NCBI RefSeq assembly: GCF_003946445.1
Contig: NZ_RHOF01000026.1
Span: 1 to 52,640, forward strand
Length of the DNA stretch: 52,640 nt
From: Loigolactobacillus jiayinensis
GTDB lineage: Bacteria; Bacillota; Bacilli; Lactobacillales; Lactobacillaceae
Direction of reading: 5' to 3'
Part shown: positions 33,657-41,163 of the stretch, piece after piece
Layout: every line of letters starts with the position of its first letter
Position numbering within the stretch: position 1 is the stretch's first letter
Made by a program: the position numbers and the translations under genes
Notes under the pieces: generated by a model
What the model was told of the DNA's origin: nothing
Databases searched by the model: none
The model's input: only the letters and a program-made list of their open reading frames with translations

Positions 33657-35123
33657 ATGACTAAACTATATCCGGATGACAGTTACACACTGCATACCGA
33701 TTTATACCAAATCAATATGATGTTAACCTATTGGCAAGAAGGAATTCACAACCGACAGGCGGTTTTTGAATGTTACTTTCGGGAGATGCCATTTGGCAAT
33801 GGTTACGCGATTTTCGCCGGTTTGGAACATGTCGTTCGTTTTATCCAGCAACTTTCCTTCACGGATTCTGATATTGATTACTTGCGTGAAGCTGAGGACT
33901 ATCCAGAAGAATTCTTAACTTATTTGAAAAATTTTAAGTTCACCGGTACGATTCGTTCAGCGGTGGAAGGTGATTTAGTTTTCAATAATGAACCGATTTT
34001 ACAAGTTGAAGGTCCGTTGGCGGATTGTCAATTAGTTGAAACGGCGTTATTAAATATGGTCAACTATCAAACGCTAATTGCCACCAAGGCAGCACGGATT
34101 CGTTCCGTTGTCGGTACTGATGGTGTCATGGAATTTGGTACGCGGCGAGCACAAGAAATGGACGCAGCTTTGTGGGGTACCCGAGCTGCTTATATTGGTG
34201 GTTTTGATGCCACCAGTAATGTTCGCGCCGGTAAAATTTTTGGGATTCCCGTTAGCGGCACCCATGCGCATTCGCTCATTCAGGCTTATCGTAGTGATTA
34301 TCGCGGCTTTAAGGCCTACGCCGAAACACACAAGAATTGCGTATTTCTCGTTGATACTTACGATACGCTAAAAAGCGGTGTGCCAAATGCGATTCGTGTG
34401 GCTAATGAAATGGGCGACAAAATCAATTTTCAAGGTGTGCGCATCGATTCTGGCGATATGGCCTATATTTCTAAGCGCGTGCGGCAACAATTGGATGAGG
34501 CCGGTTATCCGGAAGCCAAGATTTACGCGTCTAACGATTTAGACGAAAAAACGATTCAAAACTTAAAAATGCAGCACGCTAAGATTGATGTTTGGGGCGT
34601 GGGCACGCATTTGATTACGGCATATGATCAGCCAGCTTTAGGTGCAGTCTACAAGTTGGTGGCCATTGAAGATGAAAATGGTAAAATGCAAGATACCGTC
34701 AAGCTATCTAGTAACGCCATTAAGGTTTCCACACCAGGAAAGAAGCAAGTTTGGCGCATTACTAAGAAGGCTGATGGCAAATCCGAAGGCGATTATATTA
34801 CGTTTTGGGATGAAGATCCGTTGGCGGAACAATCGCTGTACATGTTCCATCCTAATTACACGTATATCAATAAGACGATTGAGAATTTCAATGCGCGGCC
34901 TTTGTTGCGGACAATTTATCATGATGGTCAGCTCGTTTATGAACTACCTGAATTGTCAGAAATTCGCCGCTATTCATCGGCAATGTTGGAGTCACTATGG
35001 GATGAATACAAACGTGATTTGAATCCGCAAGACTATCCGGTTGATTTGTCGCAAAAATTGTATGACCATAAAATGAAAATCGTGCAGCAAGTGCGCGATT
35101 CAGTGAACGGTAAGAAAGCTTAG
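33657..35123 (+). CDS. pncB: Nicotinate phosphoribosyltransferase
   Basis: Makes nicotinate mononucleotide from nicotinate and PRPP in NAD salvage. A 488-aa long-form enzyme: LHTDLYQINMMLTYW, the FRxxPF-like FECYFREMPFGNGYAIF, EFGTRRAQEMDAALWGTRAAYIGG, the substrate loop SGTHAHSLIQAY, LVDTYDTLKSGVPNAI and GVRIDSGDM, then GVGTHLITAYDQPALGAVYKL. The ATG at 33657 is 7 nt from GGAG, better placed than the one at 33654. It is followed by a terminator and nadE, both serving NAD synthesis. Confidence 0.95.
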   Translation: MTKLYPDDSYTLHTDLYQINMMLTYWQEGIHNRQAVFECYFREMPFGNGYAIFAGLEHVVRFIQQLSFTDSDIDYLREAEDYPEEFLTYLKNFKFTGTIRSAVEGDLVFNNEPILQVEGPLADCQLVETALLNMVNYQTLIATKAARIRSVVGTDGVMEFGTRRAQEMDAALWGTRAAYIGGFDATSNVRAGKIFGIPVSGTHAHSLIQAYRSDYRGFKAYAETHKNCVFLVDTYDTLKSGVPNAIRVANEMGDKINFQGVRIDSGDMAYISKRVRQQLDEAGYPEAKIYASNDLDEKTIQNLKMQHAKIDVWGVGTHLITAYDQPALGAVYKLVAIEDENGKMQDTVKLSSNAIKVSTPGKKQVWRITKKADGKSEGDYITFWDEDPLAEQSLYMFHPNYTYINKTIENFNARPLLRTIYHDGQLVYELPELSEIRRYSSAMLESLWDEYKRDLNPQDYPVDLSQKLYDHKMKIVQQVRDSVNGKKA

Positions 35124-35135
35124 TAATACTCAGGG

Positions 35136-35172
35136 ATACCACGCAAACATTGTGCTTGCGTGGTATTTTTTG
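35136..35172 (+). terminator. Terminator after pncB
   Basis: ATACCACGCAA pairs perfectly with TTGCGTGGTAT and is followed by a T-run. Confidence 0.92.
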
Positions 35173-35174
35173 TA

Positions 35175-35205
35175 GCTCAACCTGACATACGATGTTAGGT
35201 TGAGC
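35175..35205. promoter_or_regulatory. 31-bp palindrome upstream of nadE, candidate operator
   Basis: GCTCAACCTGACAT pairs with ATGTTAGGTTGAGC (one mismatch, 3-nt centre). No T-run follows. It ends 22 bp before the extended -10 element of nadE. This suits a regulator-binding site, perhaps for an NAD-metabolism repressor, but the protein is unknown. Confidence 0.5.
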
Positions 35206-35227
35206 GGCGGCAACGATAAGCAGGGCG

Positions 35228-35236
35228 TGGTATAAT
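35228..35236 (+). promoter_or_regulatory. nadE promoter (extended -10)
   Basis: TGGTATAAT matches the TGnTATAAT extended -10 pattern. No good -35 is seen. It places the transcript start near 35243, downstream of an alternative upstream start codon for nadE. Confidence 0.65.
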
Positions 35237-35267
35237 GAAAATTAATCTGATTAAAGGAGCTGAGCCA

Positions 35268-36095
35268 ATGCGCCCATTGCAAAAAGAGATTATTGCGGCA
35301 ATGAAAACTAAACCCGTGATCGATCCGCAAGAAGAAATTCGTAAAAGTGTTGATTTTTTAAAAGCTTATCTAAAAAAATATCCGTTTGTTAAAACTTTGG
35401 TTCTTGGTATCTCTGGCGGTCAAGATTCTACATTAGCTGGGCGTTTAGGCCAAATGGCGGCTGCAGAAATGCGCACGGAAACCGGCGATAATGCATACCA
35501 TTTTATTGCCGTTCGCTTACCTTATGGTGAACAAGCCGATGAAAGTGATGCAATGGCGGCAATTGAGTTTATCCAAGCTGATGAAACCATGCGCGTTAAT
35601 ATTAAGCCGGCCGTTGATGCCACGTTAGCAGCGTTAGAAGCGAATCAATTATCGATCAATGATTTTAACAAAGGTAATATTAAAGCGCGGCAGCGAATGA
35701 TTGCGCAGTACGGTATTGCTGGTGCCCGCCAAGGTGTTGTTTTAGGCACTGATCATTCAGCGGAATCAATTACTGGTTTCTACACCAAGTTCGGTGATGG
35801 TGGTGCTGATTTAGTGCCACTTTATCGATTAGACAAACGCCAAGGCAAGCAAATGCTCAAAGTGCTTGGTGCGCCGGAACACCTTTATTTAAAGGTACCA
35901 ACTGCGGATCTAGAAGAAAATCGACCCGCACTGCCGGATGAAGTCGCGTTAGGCGTTCATTATGACGATATTGATGACTATCTTGAGGGGAAAAATATTG
36001 ACCCTGCCGCAGCGGCTAAAATTGAAGGCTGGTATTTAAAAACAGCGCATAAACGTCATTTACCAATTACTATTTTTGATAAATTTTGGTGCTGA
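35268..36095 (+). CDS. nadE: NH3-dependent NAD+ synthetase
   Basis: Amidates nicotinate adenine dinucleotide to NAD+ with ATP and ammonia. The 275-aa protein has the PP-loop [77 protein letters not shown] (the NAD synthetase signature) and [16 protein letters not shown] take the ATG at 35268, with AAAGGAG about 8 nt upstream. An in-frame start at 35235 lies at the promoter itself and is ruled out. Confidence 0.95.
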   Translation: MRPLQKEIIAAMKTKPVIDPQEEIRKSVDFLKAYLKKYPFVKTLVLGISGGQDSTLAGRLGQMAAAEMRTETGDNAYHFIAVRLPYGEQADESDAMAAIEFIQADETMRVNIKPAVDATLAALEANQLSINDFNKGNIKARQRMIAQYGIAGARQGVVLGTDHSAESITGFYTKFGDGGADLVPLYRLDKRQGKQMLKVLGAPEHLYLKVPTADLEENRPALPDEVALGVHYDDIDDYLEGKNIDPAAAAKIEGWYLKTAHKRHLPITIFDKFWC

Positions 36096-36137
36096 TTGGT
36101 TTTTTACTTGTAAAATAGATAACCAATCAGTTATACT
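36092..36137 (+). promoter_or_regulatory. Promoter of the cation ATPase with an inverted repeat
   Basis: TTGTAA (36108-36113) and TATACT (36132-36137) have an 18-bp spacer. A perfect 10-bp inverted repeat, CTGATTGGTT (36092-36101) and AACCAATCAG (36121-36130), flanks the -35 element and fills the spacer. It may be an operator, or the terminator of nadE. Confidence 0.6.
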
Positions 36138-36149
36138 AAGCTTAAATCA

Positions 36150-36284
36150 TAGGGGAGTAACTTGCGAAGTGGCTCAATACTTCGTGATAACGTCGTCAAC
36201 AAGGAAGTCCGTCGACTTTTCTGGTGTTATCTTAAAGAGTGAGACTTATGTGTGTTTCTGCAACATACATGGGCCTCACTTTTT
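36150..36284 (+). ncRNA. yybP-ykoY (Mn2+) riboswitch with terminator platform
   Basis: The leader carries the hallmark blocks of this class: TAGGGGAGTAACTT near 36150, CGTCGTCAACAAGGAAGTCC near 36191 and GAGTGAGACTT near 36237. The end pairs as GTGAG...CCTCAC followed by TTTTTG (36238-36284), an intrinsic terminator that would be disrupted when Mn2+ binds. The class is known for controlling Mn exporters and P-type ATPases in lactic bacteria. I could not verify it with a covariance model. Confidence 0.82.
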
Positions 36285-36320
36285 GTATGCTGCGAATCTA
36301 TCCATGAGGGGGAATTATTT

Positions 36321-38990
36321 TTGGCCCAAGAGAAGAAGTTCTACAGCACAAGCACTACTGAAGTGCAAAGCACACTCCACACCACTGAATCAGGATTGAC
36401 CAAGGCCGAAGCACAAAAACGGCTGGATGAAGGTGGCGCCAATAGTTTAGTTGCTAAACGGCGTAAGACCATCATTGAACGGTTTATCGATCAATTTAAA
36501 GATTTTATGATTGCTGTATTATTAGTGGCAGCAATCGTGGCGGCATTTAGTGGTGAGACAGCCGACGCGGTGATCATCTTATTGGTGGTTGTTTTAAACG
36601 CGGTATTCGGTGTATTCCAAGAAGTTCAGGCTGAAGCTGCCATCGACGCGCTGAAAGAAATGTCGGCACCCATGGCGCATATCCGCCGTGATGGTGAACT
36701 GATCACGATCAAAAGCGAAGATGTGGTGCCCGGCGATATTGTTTTGCTGGAAGCCGGCGACGTGGTGCCAGCGGATCTCCGGCTGATTGCCGCACAAACG
36801 TTGCGCGTGGAAGAAGCAGCTTTAACCGGTGAATCAGTGCCAGTTGAAAAGCAAACTGAGTCGTTGACGGCGGTGGCTGATAAAAAAATTAGCCTCGGCG
36901 ACCAAACGAATATGGCGTTTATGAATAGTAATATCACTAACGGCCGTGGTACCGGTGTTGTTGTGGCGACAGGGATGCAAACCGAAGTTGGTCGTATCGC
37001 TGGAATGTTGAATCAAACTGATGAAACTAAAACACCGTTACAAGAAAACTTAAATTCATTAGGTAAGACGTTAACTTGGTTGATTCTGTTCTTGTCTGTA
37101 TTGATTTTTGTGCTAGGCATGCTGAATCAACGGGAATCGTTATTAAATATGTTGTTGACCGCCATTTCCTTAGCAGTCGCAGCAATTCCAGAAGGACTAC
37201 CAGCAATCGTAACCGTTACGTTGGCGCTTGGTACTAAACGGATGGCCAAACGTAATGCTATTGTCCGTAAGTTGCCGGCAGTCGAAACGTTAGGTAGCAC
37301 TGATATCATTGCCTCTGATAAAACAGGGACACTAACGCAAAATAAAATGACCGTTGAACGGCTATTTACCAATAATCAATTGGAAGTGGCTGGCGAAACT
37401 AAAATCACACTGGACAATATGGCAGTGCAAGCGATGATTTTGGCCAATGATACTAAGATGGACAAAGAAGGTAACCTATTAGGTGATCCTACTGAAACGG
37501 CGCTGGTTCAATTTGGCTTGGCACATGATTTAGATGTCGCTAGTTTGCTCAACGAATTACCGCGGGTCAATGAAGTACCGTTTGATTCAGAACGTAAATT
37601 AATGACCACGATCCATGAGTTAGCGGATGGCCGTTACTTGATCGCTACTAAGGGTGCGCCAGATCAGCTACTGAAGCGGACAACACAGTACCGTTTGAAT
37701 GACGAAGTTAAGACAATGGACGATACTGAACGTGACTTGATTTTGTCCACTAACACTCAATTAGCTCGTCAAGCCTTGCGTGTTTTAGGGATGGCGTATA
37801 AAATTGTCTCCGAAGTCCCAGAAAAAGTGGACACGGAGACGGTCGAACAAGATTTAATTTTTGCTGGCTTAGTCGGCATGATCGATCCAGAACGGCCAGA
37901 AGTGGCTGGTGCCGTGCGCGAAGCTAAGCAAGCCGGTATCCGGCCAATGATGATCACCGGTGACCACCGCGATACTGCCGAAGCAATTGCTAAGCGCTTA
38001 GGTATTATTGGTGATAATGATGAAAAAGCAATCATCAGCGGTAATGAACTTGATGATATGAGTGACGAAGAATTTGCCAAAAAAGTCGGCAACTATTCTG
38101 TTTATGCCCGTGTAGCGCCAGAACATAAGGTGCGGATCGTCAAAGCATGGCAGAAACGAGGTAAGGTTGTTGCGATGACTGGTGATGGTGTCAATGACGC
38201 GCCGGCCCTAAAAGCTGCCGATATCGGCATTGGCATGGGAATCACCGGTACTGAAGTTTCTAAGAACGCTTCAGATATGGTCTTGGCGGACGATAATTTC
38301 TCCACGATTGTCGTTGCCGTTGAAGAAGGGCGGAAAGTTTTCGCCAATATTCAAAAAGCAATTCAGTACCTGCTATCAGCTAACTTAGGTGAAGTTTTGA
38401 CCTTGTTCATGATGACAATTCTTGGTTGGCAAATTTTGGCACCTGTACAAATTCTTTGGATCAATTTAGTCACGGATACGTTCCCTGCGATTGCGTTAGG
38501 GATTGAACCGACAGAACGCGATATTATGAAACATAAACCGCGTGGACGTAAGTCGAATTTCTTGTCCGGCGGTTTAAGTAAGTCAATTATTTATCAAGGC
38601 TTATTGGAAGGACTGATCACGCTGACGGTTTATTGGATTGGAATTACATTCCCAGTCCATGCCAGTGGTAGTTTAGCCCATGCTGATGCTTTGACAATGG
38701 CCTTTGCAACGTTAGGCTTGATTCAATTATTCCATGCCTTCAACGTTAAATCGATTTACGGTACGATTTTCCACCGTGGCGTTTTCGCCAACCACGCCTT
38801 TAACTGGGCAATCTTAGCCTCAACTATTTTAATGGCGGCGACGATTCTAATACCAGGATTTAACCAATTATTCCACGTAACACCGCTTGACTGGCATCAA
38901 TGGTTGACTGTGCTGGGTGGTTCATTCTCAATCGTGATCATTGTTGAAATTGTCAAATTTGTACAACGACGCATGGGTATGAATAAATAA
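36321..38990 (+). CDS. P2-type cation-transporting ATPase (Mn2+/Ca2+ export)
   Basis: This 889-aa membrane pump has an N-terminal cation-ATPase domain, an actuator with LTGESVPVEK, a helix with AIPEGLPAIVTVTLALGTKRMA (PEGLP ion site), the phosphorylation site SDKTGTLTQNKM (D333), GDPTETALVQF, KGAPDQLL, MITGDH, MTGDGVNDAPALKAADIGIGMG, and six C-terminal helices. The family includes the Ca2+/Mn2+ pumps. The upstream yybP-ykoY riboswitch argues for Mn2+. The start is TTG at 36321 after GAGGGGG; the ATG at 36252 lies in the riboswitch terminator. The gene is cotranscribed with the small gene downstream, 19 bp away. Confidence 0.93.
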   Translation: MAQEKKFYSTSTTEVQSTLHTTESGLTKAEAQKRLDEGGANSLVAKRRKTIIERFIDQFKDFMIAVLLVAAIVAAFSGETADAVIILLVVVLNAVFGVFQEVQAEAAIDALKEMSAPMAHIRRDGELITIKSEDVVPGDIVLLEAGDVVPADLRLIAAQTLRVEEAALTGESVPVEKQTESLTAVADKKISLGDQTNMAFMNSNITNGRGTGVVVATGMQTEVGRIAGMLNQTDETKTPLQENLNSLGKTLTWLILFLSVLIFVLGMLNQRESLLNMLLTAISLAVAAIPEGLPAIVTVTLALGTKRMAKRNAIVRKLPAVETLGSTDIIASDKTGTLTQNKMTVERLFTNNQLEVAGETKITLDNMAVQAMILANDTKMDKEGNLLGDPTETALVQFGLAHDLDVASLLNELPRVNEVPFDSERKLMTTIHELADGRYLIATKGAPDQLLKRTTQYRLNDEVKTMDDTERDLILSTNTQLARQALRVLGMAYKIVSEVPEKVDTETVEQDLIFAGLVGMIDPERPEVAGAVREAKQAGIRPMMITGDHRDTAEAIAKRLGIIGDNDEKAIISGNELDDMSDEEFAKKVGNYSVYARVAPEHKVRIVKAWQKRGKVVAMTGDGVNDAPALKAADIGIGMGITGTEVSKNASDMVLADDNFSTIVVAVEEGRKVFANIQKAIQYLLSANLGEVLTLFMMTILGWQILAPVQILWINLVTDTFPAIALGIEPTERDIMKHKPRGRKSNFLSGGLSKSIIYQGLLEGLITLTVYWIGITFPVHASGSLAHADALTMAFATLGLIQLFHAFNVKSIYGTIFHRGVFANHAFNWAILASTILMAATILIPGFNQLFHVTPLDWHQWLTVLGGSFSIVIIVEIVKFVQRRMGMNK

Positions 38991-39009
38991 TACAGATAGG
39001 TCGGATAAC

Positions 39010-39450
39010 ATGGTAAAAGTGCAACAAGTTATGGCGCATTATGCGCAAGTGGTCGATCAACTGATTCAAACAACTGAACGCTTGACTGGTGATCTAAACG
39101 GCGATTATGAGCTGCTTAAATCAGCAATCAGTACCGATACAGTTGACGATATTAGTAACGATCAGTGGACTAGTATCAAAGCCAATTTTAAGCGTGGTGT
39201 GGCTGAGTATGAAGCTAATTTAGCAACGGTCAAGGCAGTACGACCACCTGCTAAGGCGTTAGGTATTCATCATTTATTGCTAAGCGCATATACAGATTAC
39301 GTTGCTGGCTGCGCACAAATGGCAGCCAGTGTGGACGATAAGGCGCATACAATTGATGTCGCAGCGTTTAAGGCGGCGGAGAAGCAACAAGATGATAGTT
39401 CATTAGCGTTGAATAAACAAATTGCGCGAATCGCACAGATCCTGCGATAA
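39010..39450 (+). CDS. Conserved helical protein of unknown function
   Basis: This 146-aa soluble, mostly helical protein has no signal peptide, no membrane helix and no recognised motif. Helical runs are visible at VQQVMAHYAQVVDQLIQTTERL and LGIHHLLLSAYTDYVAG. It begins 19 bp after the cation ATPase, so it probably shares that riboswitch-controlled transcript. A role in manganese handling is possible but unproven. A ribosome binding site with AGG lies 9 nt before the ATG. Confidence 0.55.
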   Translation: MVKVQQVMAHYAQVVDQLIQTTERLTGDLNGDYELLKSAISTDTVDDISNDQWTSIKANFKRGVAEYEANLATVKAVRPPAKALGIHHLLLSAYTDYVAGCAQMAASVDDKAHTIDVAAFKAAEKQQDDSSLALNKQIARIAQILR

Positions 39451-39563
39451 GCGCTAAACTAGAGGCTGTGACGTAAGTAAAATTATGTTGCAGTCTTATT
39501 TTTATTTCCGGAGTAGGTTAAACAGGTACCAGTTGGTTCGATAATAATTAAGTGAGGGTAAAA

Positions 39564-40727
39564 ATGAGTAATCGTGTGTATTCAGTTAAGCTACCGGAAG
39601 CAATCGCGGATCAGCTTAAGTTGACGGATGAGCAGGAATTAAAAGTTACTGTGGCCAATTCAGGCATCTTACTACAGGCTGAACCAAAGTCGCAAAATGA
39701 ACAGAGAATCTATGTGTGGGCTGCCGTGTTTGCCGCTATAAGTAGTTTGGTATTTGTCGGTGTTTTGCTCAACTTAAAACGCTATACGATTGCGTTAGTG
39801 GGCACGGAATCAATTGCAACTGCAGTAATTATATTAGGGGTTGTTACTGGTATCAGCCTATTTACAATTTACTTTGTCAAAAATCGGCACAGTTCAGCGA
39901 CGTCTTCAGCGGCCCGTATTTATTGGCGTAACTTACCGATCATTGTGCTTTCCTTTGCCTTGATTTTGAGCTTAGTTTTGTTAGGTGCTTTCTGGCTGAT
40001 TGGTTTATTGTTTGAGGGGGCTAGTTTTGATTTGGGCACCGCTACAGCCATCCTTTTCGCGTTTAATTTTGTCGTTAATTATTTTATGGTCTGGTCAGCC
40101 TTGTCGCTAGACGCCACACGCTTAATGTGGCTATTCACTGCGGTAATCATTAGTGGTGTGGCGATCTCAATGGCCACTAACGGTCAGCAGCACTGGTGGC
40201 AGCGTAATCTTAGTTTTTTAGGCACTAGCCATGCTATCAGCAGCTGGCAATTTAATTTAACCTTGATTGGTGCCGCCTTGATCATGGTGGCGCTGACTGA
40301 TTATTTGTTTGTATCGCTGCAATCGATTTACCAACATTCACGCCGCTTGTTGGTGCTGCGGGTTATATTGACGGCCTTTGCACTAGATCTTGGTGCAATT
40401 GGGCTGTTCCCTAACAACCCACGGTTTCATGTGTTGCATACCCGATTGGCTGGTTATTTAGTCTATTTCATTATTTTGTTAATTATTGGCGTCCGTTGGT
40501 TATTGCCGCATATTACCAAGGAATTCACTTATTTTTCGTATGCGCTAGGGTTGATTCTCCTTGGTTTAGAAATTGCCTTTCAGGGGATTGGTTATCTATC
40601 GACGACGGCCTTTGAAATGATTGCTTTTGTTCTGGCATTTAGCTGGATCGTGATGCTACTGGGACGATTACAGGAATTAGCCCAAGGTGGCAAGCAAGTT
40701 TTCTTTACGCACGTTAAAATTGGGTGA
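39564..40727 (+). CDS. AbrB/MazE-like domain fused to a DUF998-type membrane protein
   Basis: In this 387-aa protein residues 1-45 read MSNRVYSVKLPEAIADQLKL, then ELKVTVANSGILLQ, the swapped-hairpin pattern of AbrB/MazE/SpoVT DNA-binding domains. About ten hydrophobic helices follow: three near 56-110, then others to 380. GAIGLFPNN and HVLHTRLAGYLVYF resemble DUF998 proteins. A DNA-binding-like domain tethered to the membrane suggests a sensor, but the domain may have lost DNA binding. The ATG at 39564 follows GTGAGGG; an earlier start at 39552 has none. A terminator follows. Confidence 0.6.
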   Translation: MSNRVYSVKLPEAIADQLKLTDEQELKVTVANSGILLQAEPKSQNEQRIYVWAAVFAAISSLVFVGVLLNLKRYTIALVGTESIATAVIILGVVTGISLFTIYFVKNRHSSATSSAARIYWRNLPIIVLSFALILSLVLLGAFWLIGLLFEGASFDLGTATAILFAFNFVVNYFMVWSALSLDATRLMWLFTAVIISGVAISMATNGQQHWWQRNLSFLGTSHAISSWQFNLTLIGAALIMVALTDYLFVSLQSIYQHSRRLLVLRVILTAFALDLGAIGLFPNNPRFHVLHTRLAGYLVYFIILLIIGVRWLLPHITKEFTYFSYALGLILLGLEIAFQGIGYLSTTAFEMIAFVLAFSWIVMLLGRLQELAQGGKQVFFTHVKIG

Positions 40728-40733
40728 GCAAAA

Positions 40734-40764
40734 AGGCACCATTTTAGCGGTAAAATGCTTTTTC
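40734..40764 (+). terminator. Terminator after the DUF998-type gene
   Basis: The core stem ATTTTA/TAAAAT extends imperfectly (AAAAGGCACC with GCTTTTT) and ends in a T-run. Confidence 0.65.
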
Positions 40765-40799
40765 TGTGGCCTAAATGTGAATTTGATTAAAATTTGTTG

Positions 40800-40840
40800 T
40801 TGACAGCTCTAACTAAGTTAAGCTATACTCGAACTAAGTT
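40800..40840 (+). promoter_or_regulatory. Promoter with two identical palindromic operators
   Basis: TTGACA (40800-40805) and TATACT (40824-40829) have an 18-bp spacer. The palindrome AACTAAGTT occurs at 40811-40819, inside the spacer, and again at 40832-40840, just after the -10. The centres are exactly 21 bp apart, two helical turns. This indicates a repressor that binds cooperatively on one face. Its identity is unknown. Confidence 0.8.
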
Positions 40841-40863
40841 AAATCGAGAAAAGAGGAATCGCA

Positions 40864-40917
40864 GTGCAACAACGTCGTTTACAATTAAACAATGCCTGGT
40901 GGCAAAGCCAACTGTAG
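40864..40917 (+). CDS. trp leader peptide with tandem Trp codons
   Basis: GTG at 40864, 7 nt after AAGAGG, opens a 17-codon frame: MQQRRLQLNNAWWQSQL, stop at 40915-40917. Two adjacent TGG codons (40897-40902) stand six codons before the stop. The frame is too short to be a normal gene, but its position, ribosome binding site and WW pair are those of a leader peptide used for ribosome-mediated attenuation. A terminator and then a tryptophan-type ABC transporter follow. Confidence 0.75.
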   Translation: MQQRRLQLNNAWWQSQL

Positions 40918-40924
40918 ACGGACC

Positions 40925-41017
40925 GTTATCTAATGTAGATACGATCTGTCAGAGGATCGTATCTATGTTGGCCTTGCTTTTCTTCGTGCCCGCATAGATC
41001 AAACTATGCGGGTTTTT
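40925..41017 (+). terminator. Trp attenuator: competing hairpins and terminator
   Basis: Segments: A GTTATCTA (40925-40932), B TAGATACGATC (40936-40946), C GATCGTATCTATG (40955-40967), D CATAGAT (40993-40999), E CTATGCGGG (41004-41012). A:B, B:C, C:D and D:E (CCCGCATAG/CTATGCGGG plus TTTTT) are mutually exclusive. A ribosome at the stop codon would cover A, letting B:C and the terminator D:E form. One stalled at WW would leave A free, giving A:B and C:D, with no terminator. A longer stem, GCAAAGCCAAC/GTTGGCCTTGC, could form without translation. Confidence 0.7.
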
Positions 41018-41027
41018 GTTTATTTTT

Positions 41028-41063
41028 AAGCAATCACCCTAAAATTGGTGGTTGCTTTTTTTC
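41028..41063 (+). terminator. Second terminator upstream of trpX
   Basis: AAGCAATCACC pairs with GGTGGTTGCTT (one G-T pair) around an 8-nt loop, followed by a T-run. It lies 11 bp after the attenuator terminator, so the transporter genes need either antitermination of both or a promoter further down (weak TTGTTT-18-TATAGA at 41115-41144). Confidence 0.88.
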
Positions 41064-41163
41064 TTGAAAAAAAGTGCGCCATAAGCCGTCCTTATGGAAC
41101 ATGTGCTAGCAAAATTGTTTTAAAAAATTATTCGCAGTTATAGATTATGGGGAGGTTCTACAT

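Noticed and set aside
35175-35205. Second terminator of pncB
   Set aside because: The stem is not followed by a T-run and sits against the nadE promoter, so an operator is more likely.
36252-36320. Upstream ATG for the cation ATPase
   Set aside because: It lies within the terminator stem of the riboswitch. The TTG at 36321 has a strong ribosome binding site and gives the normal N-terminus.
40840-41163. T-box riboswitch upstream of trpX
   Set aside because: No AGGGTGG-type T-box sequence or specifier stem was found. The leader peptide with WW codons explains the region better.
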